DNA of 64,000 nucleotides from B30-G6 sp964633115 (GCA_964633115.1 CAZWEO010000007.1:14995-78994); one strand, 5' to 3'. Numbered from the stretch's first letter, positions 8,090 to 18,085 are shown. The notes: generated by a model from the letters alone, not told the origin. Numbers and translations: made by a program.

Positions 8090-9669
8090 TCGCGGCTTTC
8101 CCTACGTATATCGCCTTTTTGTGGTGGTTGCCAAGGAATACCGCCCTTGAAGCCGAAAGCACGATAAAGATAATACTCGCTAACCGGCGGCTCATTAGAA
8201 CGATCCATACCAAGCAGGCTGGTGCGGCGAACTTCAATGCGTTCCGGGGGCATCACAACACTAAATATCTGTTTTAAGCGGTGCGTGTTGCGGCTGCGGG
8301 CTGTACATATGCCTACGGCATCCCACCCCTTAAGATCGTCATCCTGCCACCAATATTCATAAGCACTGGGCCGCCGCCAACGATTGAGGGAAACTGTATA
8401 TGGTTGGCCCGGGATATAAAAGGCCAGTTCGCTGGCCAACTGATAGCTCTGGCTGAAGATAAACGTTTTTTGAGGCCGCGGCATGGATTGCTGCAGTTTG
8501 TCTGCTTGCCGTGCCAGCGTTTGCCACCCGAGTGTTTCTTTGGCAACTCGATCCAGCTTAACGGAGACAGGTATTATCGGCCAAACCACATGCAGCATTA
8601 TCAGCCCAGACATTAAATACGAAAGACCAACAGCCCAAGGCCACATTTTTACTGAAAAGCGGCCGAGAATATTGTTTTTGATTGCCTGCGGTGGTTGACT
8701 CACAAGCGCACCTAGCCAGACGGCAGCTGATAAATAGGCGGGACCGGGCCAATTGCCTTCAACCCGAGTACGTAAACTAATCAATGCAAACAGGACTACC
8801 ACTGGCAAGGATGTTAGCAACAAGTAACTGCCCATCCAGGTTTGCCGTCCGATCGGTTGGCGGAAGTACTGAATCCAGGCAATGATTACCAGCAAGAAGA
8901 CCAAGGGTGAAAGCAAACCAACTTGGGATCCGATATATTCCAGCAGGTAGATTATTTGCAGCCCAGCCACTTGTCCAACACCACCTTGGTGGGCGGCATG
9001 TCGAAAGGTACTCCATCCATTGTCGATGTTCCACCAGATAACGGGGGAAAACATAAGACAACCCAATAAAAAACCTACATATGGCCAAATGCGCCTAAGC
9101 TGTTGGCGTGGCGCAGCATGCCAAAGTCCGAAAACAAATACGAGTGGTGCCAAAATGAACATAGTGTATTTGCTGAGCAGCCCCAAACCAAAAAGGATTC
9201 CGCCAAGTATCCACTGGTACCAGGTGCCGTCTTCATAAGCCTTGGCGATATGGAAACAGGCACCGGACCAGGCCGCCATCAGCGGGCTGTCCGGGGTAGC
9301 GATGATGCCGCCGGCATTGAAAGCCAGGATGGAATGGACCAGAATAGTAGTCAGAAGTGCGGATCGGCCACCAAACCAATGTTGCGCGAACTTCATCAGG
9401 TAAATGGATGTTGCGGCCAGGCATAGTACAGATGGTAACCGTACTGCCATTTCATGGTGCCCAAACAGCGCGGTGGCGAGATAAATGAGCCAGGCAATCA
9501 TGGGTGGGTGATCATGATAGCCGGGAGATAGATAGCGGCTCCACTGCCAATAGTAGGCTTCGTCCGGTACGAGGGCGAATGCGCCGGCAAACAACAGCCG
9601 TAAGGCGGTGATCATACCAATGATTATCCAGCTTATTTGGATATATCGATGTTCTTGCAAGGAAATCAT
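8086..9669 (-). CDS. GT39/ArnT-like membrane glycosyltransferase
   Basis: A polytopic protein with about ten hydrophobic segments and the GT39-type first loop motif DEAYYWQWS, followed by YHDHPPMIAWLI. These are hallmarks of ArnT/PMT-like transferases that move a sugar from a polyprenyl phosphate donor to a periplasmic acceptor. I chose the start at 9669 (MISLQEHRY); an in-frame start at 9753 would add 28 polar residues. It overlaps the GT2 gene that could make its donor. The acceptor may be lipid A or core, which is inference from the neighbouring LPS genes. Confidence 0.85.
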   Translation of the reverse strand: MISLQEHRYIQISWIIIGMITALRLLFAGAFALVPDEAYYWQWSRYLSPGYHDHPPMIAWLIYLATALFGHHEMAVRLPSVLCLAATSIYLMKFAQHWFGGRSALLTTILVHSILAFNAGGIIATPDSPLMAAWSGACFHIAKAYEDGTWYQWILGGILFGLGLLSKYTMFILAPLVFVFGLWHAAPRQQLRRIWPYVGFLLGCLMFSPVIWWNIDNGWSTFRHAAHQGGVGQVAGLQIIYLLEYIGSQVGLLSPLVFLLVIIAWIQYFRQPIGRQTWMGSYLLLTSLPVVVLFALISLRTRVEGNWPGPAYLSAAVWLGALVSQPPQAIKNNILGRFSVKMWPWAVGLSYLMSGLIMLHVVWPIIPVSVKLDRVAKETLGWQTLARQADKLQQSMPRPQKTFIFSQSYQLASELAFYIPGQPYTVSLNRWRRPSAYEYWWQDDDLKGWDAVGICTARSRNTHRLKQIFSVVMPPERIEVRRTSLLGMDRSNEPPVSEYYLYRAFGFKGGIPWQPPQKGDIRRESRE

Positions 9670-9753
9670 GTGGTTCCAATTAATGCCGGGGTGATTGAAT
9701 GTCAAGGTAAAACAGGGTGATGCTCCAGATTGGCGTCTATTTACTCCTTTCAT

Positions 9754-9989
9754 TGGCCACCGGTTTTGCCCGTATAAATTGATAATGTTCTACCGATCCA
9801 GCAAGGTTGGAACATACACATATAATTGTGATATTTTGAAATTGGTGGCAGTGAAGGGAGTAATATCCAGGATATTTTGAAAAGAATAATTTGTTGTTGT
9901 CAACCGCTGTCTGCTTTATATACCATATTACTTTATAGGAGGTATGCAATTATCTGGTTACGCATTTAGACCTTTAGACCCAGAGCGAA
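9754..9989. other. Divergent spacer between the GT39-like gene and lptF
   Basis: This AT-rich stretch must hold promoters for both directions. I could not pick out convincing -35/-10 pairs by eye, and no repeat or RNA gene is apparent. Confidence 0.4.
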
Positions 9990-11180
9990 ATGAAATTTAT
10001 GAAAACCAACACCGTCATCAGTCGCTATATTCTCAGGGAGATGATCCAACCCTTTGTGGTCATCAATTTTTTTTTGATTTTTATTTTTTTAATGATGAGT
10101 ATCCTCGAGATCACCAATTACATCGTCAATTACAAACTCAGTCTGACAGCTTGTCTGATGTATATGTTCTATTATCTGCCTTTTTCGATGCAATTTATCA
10201 TACCCATGTCAGTAATGATGTCCATTCTGTTGACCTTTTTACGTATGTCCAGTGACAATGAGGTAATCGCACTTAAAGCCAGCGGAATCAGTATTTACCA
10301 GATGATTCCACCGGTGTTGTTTTTCTGTCTATGCGGATGCCTTATCACCGGTTGGATGGCGATCTATGCGGTACCATGGGGATGGTCGTCCAAACAGCGC
10401 CTGATGGAGGAGGTTATTGCTTCCAGCTTTGAAATCGGTTTGAAGGAACGCACTTTTATTGAGAGCTTTGATGGGCGCATGATCTATGTGAATCAGATCG
10501 ATAACAGTACCGCCAAGCTTGTGGATGTTTTCGTTGAAGATAGAACCAATCCCAACCTTGTCAGCACCATTGTAGCTCCCGAAGGTAGGCTTCTAAGCGA
10601 GCCCAACAGCCTGCTGTTCAAACTTCAACTGATGAACGGCATTATCAATCAGGTTAGCATCAAGGGGAAGGAGTGGACCATAAACCAAAGTAATTTTGAA
10701 AACTATGAAATTAATTTGGATGTGAAAAGAGCCTTGGAGAAAAGAAAAGGATCATCCAAGCATCGATTGGAGATGAGCCTGAAAGAGATGCGTCAGTATC
10801 TGCAGGCGAGTTTGGAAAAAGATGTCATTTACTACCGGACCCTCATGGATTACTATAAAAAATACGCCATTCCCGTGGCCTGTTTTGTCATGGGAATGCT
10901 GGCCCTTCCCTTGGGATTTCAATCGACAATTTCAAAACGGTCATATGGCCTGATACTGGGTCTGATGTTTTTCATTCTGTATCATATTCTACTGACAGCT
11001 GGCAGGGGCTATGGTGAAATCGGTAAATACCCACCCATCATCGGCATGTGGCTCCCCAATTTTATTTTTGGGGTATTAGCGCTGTTTTTTCTTTATCAGA
11101 CCGGTGAAGAACGTCCCACGATCATCGATAATTGGTACCGGTTTATTGAGTGGCTGGTACGCTTGATTCCCAGGAGATAG
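9990..11180 (+). CDS. lptF: LPS export permease LptF
   Basis: LptF is one of the two inner-membrane subunits of the LptB2FG transporter that extracts LPS from the inner membrane. The 396-residue protein has the YjgP/YjgQ architecture: TM helices at about 20-120, a periplasmic beta-jellyroll, and further TM helices at about 300-385. The typical segment SYGLILGLMFFILYH lies near residue 330. The start may be 9990 or 9999 (MKTNTVISRYILREM). lptG follows after 6 bases. Confidence 0.92.
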   Translation: MKFMKTNTVISRYILREMIQPFVVINFFLIFIFLMMSILEITNYIVNYKLSLTACLMYMFYYLPFSMQFIIPMSVMMSILLTFLRMSSDNEVIALKASGISIYQMIPPVLFFCLCGCLITGWMAIYAVPWGWSSKQRLMEEVIASSFEIGLKERTFIESFDGRMIYVNQIDNSTAKLVDVFVEDRTNPNLVSTIVAPEGRLLSEPNSLLFKLQLMNGIINQVSIKGKEWTINQSNFENYEINLDVKRALEKRKGSSKHRLEMSLKEMRQYLQASLEKDVIYYRTLMDYYKKYAIPVACFVMGMLALPLGFQSTISKRSYGLILGLMFFILYHILLTAGRGYGEIGKYPPIIGMWLPNFIFGVLALFFLYQTGEERPTIIDNWYRFIEWLVRLIPRR

Positions 11181-11186
11181 GCGCCC

Positions 11187-12266
11187 GTGTCCGTTATCCA
11201 GCGATATTTAACCAGAGAGATTCTCAAACAAATCGGATTTGTATTGGTCGCGGTAGTGTTTCTTTATGTACTGGTGGACTTTTTTGAAAAGGCCGATAAT
11301 TTTGCCAAGTCTGGACTGCCGTTAGAACGTACATTGATATATTTTTTTCTAAATGCACCCTTTATCATCGCCCAGATATCACCGGTTAGTATACTGTTGG
11401 CGGTGATAATCATTTTCAATTTGATGAACCGTAACAATGAAACTTTGGCTTTGCGGGCCAGTGGCGTCAGCTTTATCAGTCTGCTACGTCCAGTGCTTAT
11501 TATCGGATTCGCAGCTAGCTTCATTCTATATATTTTTTCAGATATTATCGTACCCATCACGACAGCCAGTGCCAACCGGATTTGGTTAACGGAGGTAAAA
11601 GGCAAATCGTTGGCAAAATCAAAAGAACGGAATATCTGGATAAAGGGTCAGCGCAAAATTACGCATATTACCTATTACAATGCGGCAAAGCAAACAGCCC
11701 ATGATGTGGCTGTCAGTTTTTTTGATGAAGAATTTCGCCTGATAAGAAAAATTGATTCACCCCGGGGCGTCTTTGATGGGGATCGATGGCAATTTTATAA
11801 TTCTGTGGAGCAGATCTATAATTCATCAACAGGTTCATATGACAGCGGCTTTCGTCCGGAATTGACAGCGCAGCTCGATTTTGAGCCGGATGACCTCAAA
11901 AAAATTGCCAAGTCGCCGTCAGAGATGGGATTCAATGACCTGCTTAATTATATCCGCAAGGTGGAAAGGGAAGGCTATGATGCCACGTCCCATTGGGTGG
12001 ATCTGCATGCCAAACCAGCCTATGCGCTCACATGCCTTGTCATGAGTATTATCGGTGCCGGTATTGCTTTGCGACAGAACCGACGTCAAGGGATATTTTT
12101 TCATATCGCTGCCGGGATTACGGTCGCTTTTTTGTACTGGATTTTTTATAGTTTCAGCCTGTCTCTTGGTTATGGTGAGATGTTACCACCGGTGATAGCA
12201 GCCTGGACAGCCAATATATTGTTTGGGTGTCTGGGTATCTTTATGATCATGAATATCGAAGTTTAA
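11187..12266 (+). CDS. lptG: LPS export permease LptG
   Basis: A 359-residue YjgQ-type permease, the partner of LptF. It has an N-terminal TM block beginning IQRYLTREILKQIGFVLVAV, a central periplasmic domain, and C-terminal TM helices. Translation starts at GTG 11187, with GGAG in the lptF end as the ribosome site. Its stop codon lies in the left arm of an inverted repeat (12261-12304). lptB and lptC are not in the window. Confidence 0.91.
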   Translation: MSVIQRYLTREILKQIGFVLVAVVFLYVLVDFFEKADNFAKSGLPLERTLIYFFLNAPFIIAQISPVSILLAVIIIFNLMNRNNETLALRASGVSFISLLRPVLIIGFAASFILYIFSDIIVPITTASANRIWLTEVKGKSLAKSKERNIWIKGQRKITHITYYNAAKQTAHDVAVSFFDEEFRLIRKIDSPRGVFDGDRWQFYNSVEQIYNSSTGSYDSGFRPELTAQLDFEPDDLKKIAKSPSEMGFNDLLNYIRKVEREGYDATSHWVDLHAKPAYALTCLVMSIIGAGIALRQNRRQGIFFHIAAGITVAFLYWIFYSFSLSLGYGEMLPPVIAAWTANILFGCLGIFMIMNIEV

Positions 12267-12328
12267 ATTTTCGCCGCCCAAGATACGAACGGCGAAATTT
12301 AAACGTATAAAATCGAAGAGCGATTTTA
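12261..12328. repeat. Two consecutive palindromes between lptG and lpxK
   Basis: The first pairs GTTTAAATTTTCGCCG (12261-12276) with CGGCGAAATTTAAAC (12290-12304), with one bulged base. The second pairs TAAAATCG (12308-12315) with CGATTTTA (12321-12328) and ends three bases before the lpxK ATG. The lptG stop lies in the first. As lpxK follows on the same strand, these are more likely intercistronic elements than plain terminators. Confidence 0.75.
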
Positions 12329-12331
12329 AAA

Positions 12332-13498
12332 ATGGCACTACGAAATCGCATAGAAGCCATTATGAAGCAGGATGACCCATTGCCGCCCGGTTGGCTGGGG
12401 AGGTTGCTGCTGGCTGCTTCAAAGGGTTATGGTTGGGCTGTCCGTCTGAGATCAGTTGCCTATGACCGGGGGATTTTCAGAGCCAAGCACCTGCCCTGCG
12501 TTGTGATCTCCATTGGCAATCTGACTCTGGGAGGTAGTGGCAAGACACCTTTGACTATTTATATTGCTAAAACACTAGGCGATTTGGGGTACCGGATTGC
12601 AATCATTAGCAGGGGCTACGGCGGTCGGGCCGAAAAATCAGGCGCTATCGTGAGCGATGGCTTGCAGTTATTCGTATCCGCCGATGTCAGTGGGGATGAA
12701 CCATACATGATGGCCCAGATTTTAGAGGGGACGCCAATCCTAGTCGGGGCAGATCGATACCGATCTGGAAAACTTGCGGTCAGATCCTTCAAACCGGATG
12801 TCATCCTATTGGATGATGGGTTTCAACATCGCCGTCTGGTACGGGATCTTGATTTGGTTCTTATGGATGCGAACAAACCAGGCGGCAATGGACATCTGTT
12901 CCCCCGGGGCGTTCTGAGAGAACCGTTAACATCACTCGGTCGGGGACATGCCGTTGTATTGACCCGTGCACAATTGGATGGCAAGAAGCTAAGCAACAAG
13001 TTAGGTTCGATGCTGGAATTGATTCCGGTCTTTGCGTCCCAGCACCATCCCAGGATCGTAAAAATAATTCCAGCCGATAATTTATCTGCGTGCGTGTCAG
13101 GCAAGGGGACCCTGTCACAGGATCTTGATTTAATAAAAGGAAAACGGGTTTTGGCCTTTTCCGGGATTGGTGCTAATGAGAACTATTTTAAAATGCTTAA
13201 GGATGCCGGTTGCCTGCGCGTGCATGCGATGCCTTTCCGAGACCATCACCGCTACAGCCGAGCCGACATCGATCGGATCCGGCAAGGCGCGATTAGCCAA
13301 CATGTCGATATCATCGTGACAACTGAGAAAGATTATTATCGTTTGCCGCATGCAACCGATTGGGGACGCACCCTTGTCGTTGTGGGTGTGGAAATTGTGT
13401 TCCGGGATGAGAATTTTGATGAATTCCTGGCAGATAAGGTGGCATTCCACTTAAAAAAGAAACGTAACATGAGGACAACTTTGAATGGTTCAGGATGA
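12332..13498 (+). CDS. lpxK: Tetraacyldisaccharide 4'-kinase LpxK
   Basis: LpxK phosphorylates the 4' position of the lipid A disaccharide. The 388 residues are slightly longer than the E. coli enzyme (about 328). The P-loop segment is VISIGNLTLGGSGKTPLT (near residue 60), and LDDGFQHRRLVRDLDLVL is the family Walker-B-like signature. The C-terminal HHRYSRADIDRI and VTTEKDYYRLP are also typical. It overlaps the next acyltransferase gene by 14 bases. Confidence 0.93.
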   Translation: MALRNRIEAIMKQDDPLPPGWLGRLLLAASKGYGWAVRLRSVAYDRGIFRAKHLPCVVISIGNLTLGGSGKTPLTIYIAKTLGDLGYRIAIISRGYGGRAEKSGAIVSDGLQLFVSADVSGDEPYMMAQILEGTPILVGADRYRSGKLAVRSFKPDVILLDDGFQHRRLVRDLDLVLMDANKPGGNGHLFPRGVLREPLTSLGRGHAVVLTRAQLDGKKLSNKLGSMLELIPVFASQHHPRIVKIIPADNLSACVSGKGTLSQDLDLIKGKRVLAFSGIGANENYFKMLKDAGCLRVHAMPFRDHHRYSRADIDRIRQGAISQHVDIIVTTEKDYYRLPHATDWGRTLVVVGVEIVFRDENFDEFLADKVAFHLKKKRNMRTTLNGSG

Positions 13499-14492
13499 AC
13501 ACATAGATAAAAACTTTCGTTTCGATACGTATCCGGCGCCTCTGGACAAGGTAACGGCCTATACGCAGGAGCATTCTATAAATGTGGCAGTAAAGGGACA
13601 CTATGGCCTCCGGATTATGATAAAGCTGCTGCTTTGGTTTGCACAAAGTCTATCATGGACGTGGGCTTACCGGATCGGTACCGGTATCGGGCTGCTGCTT
13701 TACGGTATACGATTGCGTCGCAATATAGCCATGGTCAATCTGGATATTGTGTTCGGGGATCAAAAGTCACGCAAAGAAAAAATGAAGATTTATAAAACCT
13801 CGCTGATTAATTGTGGGCGGGTGGTCATTAACTATTTACGGATCCCATTTATGGGGGCGTCATTTTGGCGCGAAAACGTGGAATGGAAAAGTGAAGAGAT
13901 TCTCCGGGAAGTCATGAACCGTAAAAAGGGGGTGCTCCTGATCGCCGGACATTTCGGCATGATGGACCTACCGGGCGGCAAACTTGGGATGAGCGGTTAC
14001 CCGGTAGCCGTGGTTGGCAAACGTATTAAAAACCCGGCCATCAACCGTTTTGCCATCGAAACCCGCAATGCCATGAATCTGGGCACCATTGCGCATAAAG
14101 ATTCCATGAAACGGATACTGGACGGCATCGGCCGTGGTGAAGCGGTGGCCATGGCCTTAGACCAGAACATGAAAAGCAAACAAGGGGTCTTCATCGATTG
14201 GATGGGACGCACAGCATCGTCAGTCCGCTCGGGTGCCTTTGTGGCTAAAAAGACCGGTGCACCGGTTGTGGCCGGATATATGGTCCAGTTAAGTCCCGAT
14301 CGATTCGAATTTGTGGTGAGCGAAGAGGTCTCCTGGAAATCTTATCCAAACGATTTGGAGCAGGAATTATTGATCAACACCCAGCGGCAGTCCAACGCCG
14401 TGCAAAGAATAATCTTAGCGCAGCCGGAGCTGTGGTTCTGGATACATCGACGCTGGAAAAGGCAGCCGGAAGGCGTCCCCAGCCCCTATTAA
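13485..14492 (+). CDS. Lipid A late acyltransferase (LpxL/HtrB family)
   Basis: A membrane-anchored acyltransferase that adds a secondary acyl chain to lipid A. The catalytic H-x4-D motif is HFGMMD (near residue 150), followed by VVGKRIKNPAINRF and the second family block VAMALDQN. The C-terminal WFWIHRRWKRQPEG is characteristic of the LpxL/LpxM group. The annotated start overlaps lpxK by 14 bases; an internal start at 13617 (MIKLLLWFAQ) would place the membrane anchor at the very N-terminus and may be the true one. LpxL and LpxM cannot be separated by eye. Confidence 0.88.
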   Translation: MVQDEHIDKNFRFDTYPAPLDKVTAYTQEHSINVAVKGHYGLRIMIKLLLWFAQSLSWTWAYRIGTGIGLLLYGIRLRRNIAMVNLDIVFGDQKSRKEKMKIYKTSLINCGRVVINYLRIPFMGASFWRENVEWKSEEILREVMNRKKGVLLIAGHFGMMDLPGGKLGMSGYPVAVVGKRIKNPAINRFAIETRNAMNLGTIAHKDSMKRILDGIGRGEAVAMALDQNMKSKQGVFIDWMGRTASSVRSGAFVAKKTGAPVVAGYMVQLSPDRFEFVVSEEVSWKSYPNDLEQELLINTQRQSNAVQRIILAQPELWFWIHRRWKRQPEGVPSPY

Positions 14493-14529
14493 TAAAATAA
14501 TTGTGAAACAATTTTTTTGAGGAAAACAT

Positions 14530-14907
14530 ATGCAAATAGATGTATCAAACGGCGAACTGGTGGATAAGGTCAGTATTCTCAAAATAAAGCTTGAGCGCAT
14601 AGCTTCAGCCCAAAAGCGATTCAATATACACAAAGAATTTGAATTACTTTATGGGAAATTAGCGGAGATTCAGATTACGGAGCAATCTGATTCCTTTCAG
14701 CGTTTATTAGAAATCAACACACGGCTTTGGGAAATAGAAGACCAAATTCGAGATAAAGAAGCCAATGGTGAGTTTGATGAAGATTTTATAGAATTAGCCC
14801 GCCAAGTCTACTTTCAGAACGATAAGCGTTCCCAGGTGAAGCGCGCAATAAACATCCAAACCGAATCCCCGATTATCGAAGAGAAAGAGTATGCGCAGTA
14901 CAGTTGA
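14530..14907 (+). CDS. DUF6165 family protein
   Basis: A 125-residue charged, helical protein beginning MQIDVSNGELVDKVSILKIK, the recognisable N-terminus of the DUF6165 group, which often lies in LPS and polysaccharide loci. No catalytic motif or membrane segment is visible. GAGGAAAAC before the ATG provides a ribosome site. It overlaps the following GT9 gene by 17 bases, so the two are probably cotranslated. The function is unknown. Confidence 0.72.
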   Translation: MQIDVSNGELVDKVSILKIKLERIASAQKRFNIHKEFELLYGKLAEIQITEQSDSFQRLLEINTRLWEIEDQIRDKEANGEFDEDFIELARQVYFQNDKRSQVKRAINIQTESPIIEEKEYAQYS

Positions 14908-15913
14908 TCCCCCAGATCTTGGCTTGATTCAAAAGATTCTCATTATTCAGTTCAGGCCTTTTGGGGATGTATTGCTGGCAACGGCTTACCTTAAGGCATT
15001 GCAAAACCATTTTCCAGATGCCAGTATTGATTTCCTGGTAAAAAAACCATTTGATGTACTGTTGCGAAAAAATCCATGGATATCAGAGGTGTTTGCATTT
15101 AGCGACCTTTCAAGTATCCACTATTTTTCCGGCAGACTCAAGCTTTTTAGTCTAATCCGAAAGCGGCGCTATGATCTGGTTATCGATCAGCAAAGTGGTA
15201 CCGGATCCGGCCAGGTGGTACTATTCAGCAAAGCTGTGCATAAACTCGGCTGGTCCACAGGCAAGTGGCGCTGGTGCTACAATTTGAAAGCAAAAAAAGG
15301 ACCGGTTCGATACCGGGCTTCGCAGAATTTCGATATGCTGACGCCCTTGGGGATCAATGCGGGGCCGCATCAACTTTTCTATCATGTCAGCAAGGAATCT
15401 AAGGCCTACGCACGAGATTGGATGAGAGGAAAAGGGCTGTCAGCCGCCAATACGATTATGTTTTCACCTGGCAGTCCACGTGAAAAGAAAAAGTGGCACG
15501 CAGACAACTATGCTGCATTGGCCGATCAAATTTTGCAGGAGACCAGGATGCGGGTGGTGATCTTATGGGGGCCCAAGGAGTATGCTGATGCCCAAGCAGT
15601 GGCGCAAAAGGCCAAGCAGAAACTCATCCTGGCACCAGCCACAAATTTTAATCAGGGAGCGGCATTTTTAAAGCAATGTCGCTTGTTAATTTGCAATGAT
15701 GGTGGCATCAATCACCTATCTGTGGCATTGAATGTCCCCTCGCTGGCTATTTTCGGGAACACTTCGCCTGAGAAATGGTCACCCCAAGGTTATTTTAAAC
15801 ACCATTACCATCTCTATAACACCGCTCGAGAAAATAAATCCGATAATCATTTCGGCATTAGCCCCCCCACCGCCTTTAGGAAAGTGATGGAGATCTTGTC
15901 AGAGCTGCCATAA
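14891..15913 (+). CDS. ADP-heptose:LPS heptosyltransferase-like glycosyltransferase (GT9)
   Basis: A 340-residue GT-B enzyme of family GT9. The N-terminal domain has ILIIQFRPFGDVLLATAYL. The C-terminal domain has FSPGSPREKKKWHADNYAAL and CNDGGINHLSVALNVPSLAIFG, the nucleotide-heptose binding block. It resembles WaaC/WaaF/WaaQ, which add heptose to the inner core. The ADP-heptose genes hldE, gmhA and hldD are in the same window. Which core position it serves cannot be told from sequence. Confidence 0.87.
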   Translation: MRSTVDPPDLGLIQKILIIQFRPFGDVLLATAYLKALQNHFPDASIDFLVKKPFDVLLRKNPWISEVFAFSDLSSIHYFSGRLKLFSLIRKRRYDLVIDQQSGTGSGQVVLFSKAVHKLGWSTGKWRWCYNLKAKKGPVRYRASQNFDMLTPLGINAGPHQLFYHVSKESKAYARDWMRGKGLSAANTIMFSPGSPREKKKWHADNYAALADQILQETRMRVVILWGPKEYADAQAVAQKAKQKLILAPATNFNQGAAFLKQCRLLICNDGGINHLSVALNVPSLAIFGNTSPEKWSPQGYFKHHYHLYNTARENKSDNHFGISPPTAFRKVMEILSELP

Positions 15914-15998
15914 CTGGTCCTGTTTCCTCACTTTGAACATCGAATGGTTAGCATTGAATAACCAGAAGTTAGAATTCAGGAGACAGAACCCAGAAGCC

Positions 15999-16300
15999 AG
16001 GCTGTAGGCTTAAGATTGTTCGGTTATTAGGCACTAGTTGAATATAAGATACCGTCATTTTCGCGAAAGCGGAAATCCAGACAAAGCCATCAGCAAAATG
16101 CATACCCTGGATCCCCGATCTCTCGGGGATGACAGAACGTATTTAGGTATTGGGTCCACCCTGGATCGCCGTTTTCATAAGGATGACAACCGAAAGTTGG
16201 GACGCCATAAAGCAGTTGACAGCTTAGACCTTACTGCTGTCTGTTTAAAATATCTAACAGCCTAACAGCCTAACAGTCTTCAGTCTATTAACCTATTAAT
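15999..16300. repeat. Composite repeat: TAGGCTGTTAGGC family copies flanking GTCATTTTCGCGAAAGC elements
   Basis: The ends are inversely oriented copies of the dispersed family (15999-16034 and 16253-16300, with CTAACAGCCTAACAGCC). Between them lie three related palindromic ends: 16052-16080 (CCGTCATTTTCGCGAAAGC), 16105-16135 (CCCTGGATCCCCGATCTCTC) and 16159-16188 (CCCTGGATCGCCGTTTTCAT). The first two face each other like terminal repeats of a small non-autonomous element. The whole spacer 15914-16329 has no convincing gene. Confidence 0.65.
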
Positions 16301-16329
16301 TTTGCTTACTGCTTAGAGTTCTGACTCCT

Positions 16330-18054
16330 TTACTTGAAAAGGGGTTCGATCTTAACAGGGGCTGTTACTGTATGTGAGAATTGATTTTCGGTTGTTTTTA
16401 TGATGTGGTCATTAATACGCCAGCCGACAAGCCTCTGGAGTGGGTGGGTGTCCACGCTGAGCGTAATTTTGGAACCGGCAAAGTACCAGCCCTCATATGG
16501 TAGGTCAGCCGGATAGCCATCAATTGTTATGCCCCCTGCCGTGGGCCCGATAACATCGCAGCCATGACTTTCCGGGGAGTCATAATAGGTGCGCATCAAT
16601 TTACGCAAATGGGCAGGGCGATGTTTGAGAAAATCCGCCAGCGTTTTAAAAAAGGCCTGGTCGTCGGTGTTTAGCGGCATGATAGCAGCTTTCTGGCGAT
16701 CGAGCCAGGAATTGAGATAAGCTGGATTGATTTTATGATTTAGCGTGTCCATCAACAAACGCTCAAAGTAGGTTTTGTAGGCCGGGTCTTCCTTGCTCAA
16801 CCTTCTGAATAAGATGGCGCGTGGATCCTTGTTCTGGAACCGGGCGGTACGCGGGTCTTTTCGATTTCGTTCGGGATTGCGGATGACGTTGTGTAGGTTA
16901 AGACTTTGTTCCCAGAGTTCATTTACATCGGCCTCATAAGGATTTACAAAGCTCTGATCCATATCCCAATTGACCCAGAACCAGCGGGCATCTGGTTTGG
17001 TTATGTCTCGCAGCAATGGCCCCTGATACATATCGTTACCGGCCGTAAAGAATTGAGAAATAAACCAGAGTGAGAGATTTTTTATGTCAACCCGTTTGCT
17101 AACTTCCGGCATGGTCATGCGAATGTCAGGATCGTTAAGCCATTTTTTAAGTTTCTGATAAGCGCTTGATATTTTTCTTCTTTCAGGATGACCAGTAGTC
17201 CGCAGCAGGATGAAATCATCGTGCCCATAGCGCGATCGCAGCCAGTCTTTGTTCAGGTGTTCAATCAGAGCGTAGCGCTGCCCATATCTTTGACCATTGA
17301 GATATACCACCGCCGACTGGGCTGAAGGCGCCAGACACCCGATCTTCTTGGCCAGGTCAAGAGCTAATAAATTAGCGTATCTGTTCTCGATGCGGGCGAT
17401 AACGCGCTTGATAGGCACACTCTGATTGCTGAATATGATTCCGGGTTTGAACTGGTCATAGCCATAGGCCTTGCGAAAATAGAAACGTAGACTTTCCATG
17501 GGGCGTTTGTTCTTGCTGCCACCATGGATTCGAATTCCGGCGCCACTGGCAAAAAGGAGTTGGCCTTTGTCGTAGTAAGAAATAAAACAGGGGCGTTCCC
17601 ATTCCTTGCCTTTTCTTTTACGATTGGCGATGATGCCGGTTTCGGGATCATTCAGATCCTTGTCGGCAACCACGATAGACAGAATCGGTAGTCCCCGAGC
17701 GACAATACCGGAGTCTAATACCGAGCTGCTGGGATAGGCTTCCAAGGGGATTTGACGATGGTCAATCCAGTTTTGGCGATACTCTGGCAGGCGTGAATCC
17801 AGGCTGATAACATGGTCGAAGTTTGATTTTCGGGTGATGGGATCATAATATTTGGAATAGTCTTTGGGGAACAAATACACTAAGCCCAATTGCTCTAACA
17901 ATGTGGCCCGTTTGCCGAGCTTTGTGGGTGTTGTCGGTAGGGTAATTTTTTGAAGGCGTGCCTTGGTATCTTTAAAGCCATCGGCCTTTTCAATCAGATA
18001 AGCCCCTGCTGTGAAGATGGCTAAAAATAGAATTATCAGTAGCTTTTTTTGCAT
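16330..18054 (-). CDS. CotH kinase family protein with N-terminal membrane anchor
   Basis: A 574-residue protein. The N-terminus KKLLIILFLAIFTAGAYLI is a membrane anchor or signal. CotH-family features are IRIHGGSKNKRPMESLRFYF, YGQRYALIEHLNKDWLRSR and the acidic WFWVNWDMDQSF. CotH proteins are atypical protein kinases of the spore coat and of bacterial surfaces. The ATG at 18054 is preferred to an in-frame TTG at 18069 because it puts the hydrophobic segment at the N-terminus. It is the last gene of a leftward operon after a GT4, a VTC-domain protein and a DUF4956 protein, a combination I recognise from other genomes. Its substrate is unknown. Confidence 0.82.
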   Translation of the reverse strand: MQKKLLIILFLAIFTAGAYLIEKADGFKDTKARLQKITLPTTPTKLGKRATLLEQLGLVYLFPKDYSKYYDPITRKSNFDHVISLDSRLPEYRQNWIDHRQIPLEAYPSSSVLDSGIVARGLPILSIVVADKDLNDPETGIIANRKRKGKEWERPCFISYYDKGQLLFASGAGIRIHGGSKNKRPMESLRFYFRKAYGYDQFKPGIIFSNQSVPIKRVIARIENRYANLLALDLAKKIGCLAPSAQSAVVYLNGQRYGQRYALIEHLNKDWLRSRYGHDDFILLRTTGHPERRKISSAYQKLKKWLNDPDIRMTMPEVSKRVDIKNLSLWFISQFFTAGNDMYQGPLLRDITKPDARWFWVNWDMDQSFVNPYEADVNELWEQSLNLHNVIRNPERNRKDPRTARFQNKDPRAILFRRLSKEDPAYKTYFERLLMDTLNHKINPAYLNSWLDRQKAAIMPLNTDDQAFFKTLADFLKHRPAHLRKLMRTYYDSPESHGCDVIGPTAGGITIDGYPADLPYEGWYFAGSKITLSVDTHPLQRLVGWRINDHIIKTTENQFSHTVTAPVKIEPLFK

Positions 18055-18085
18055 GGGTTTCAGTGGCAACGCGGTTATTCAGAGC

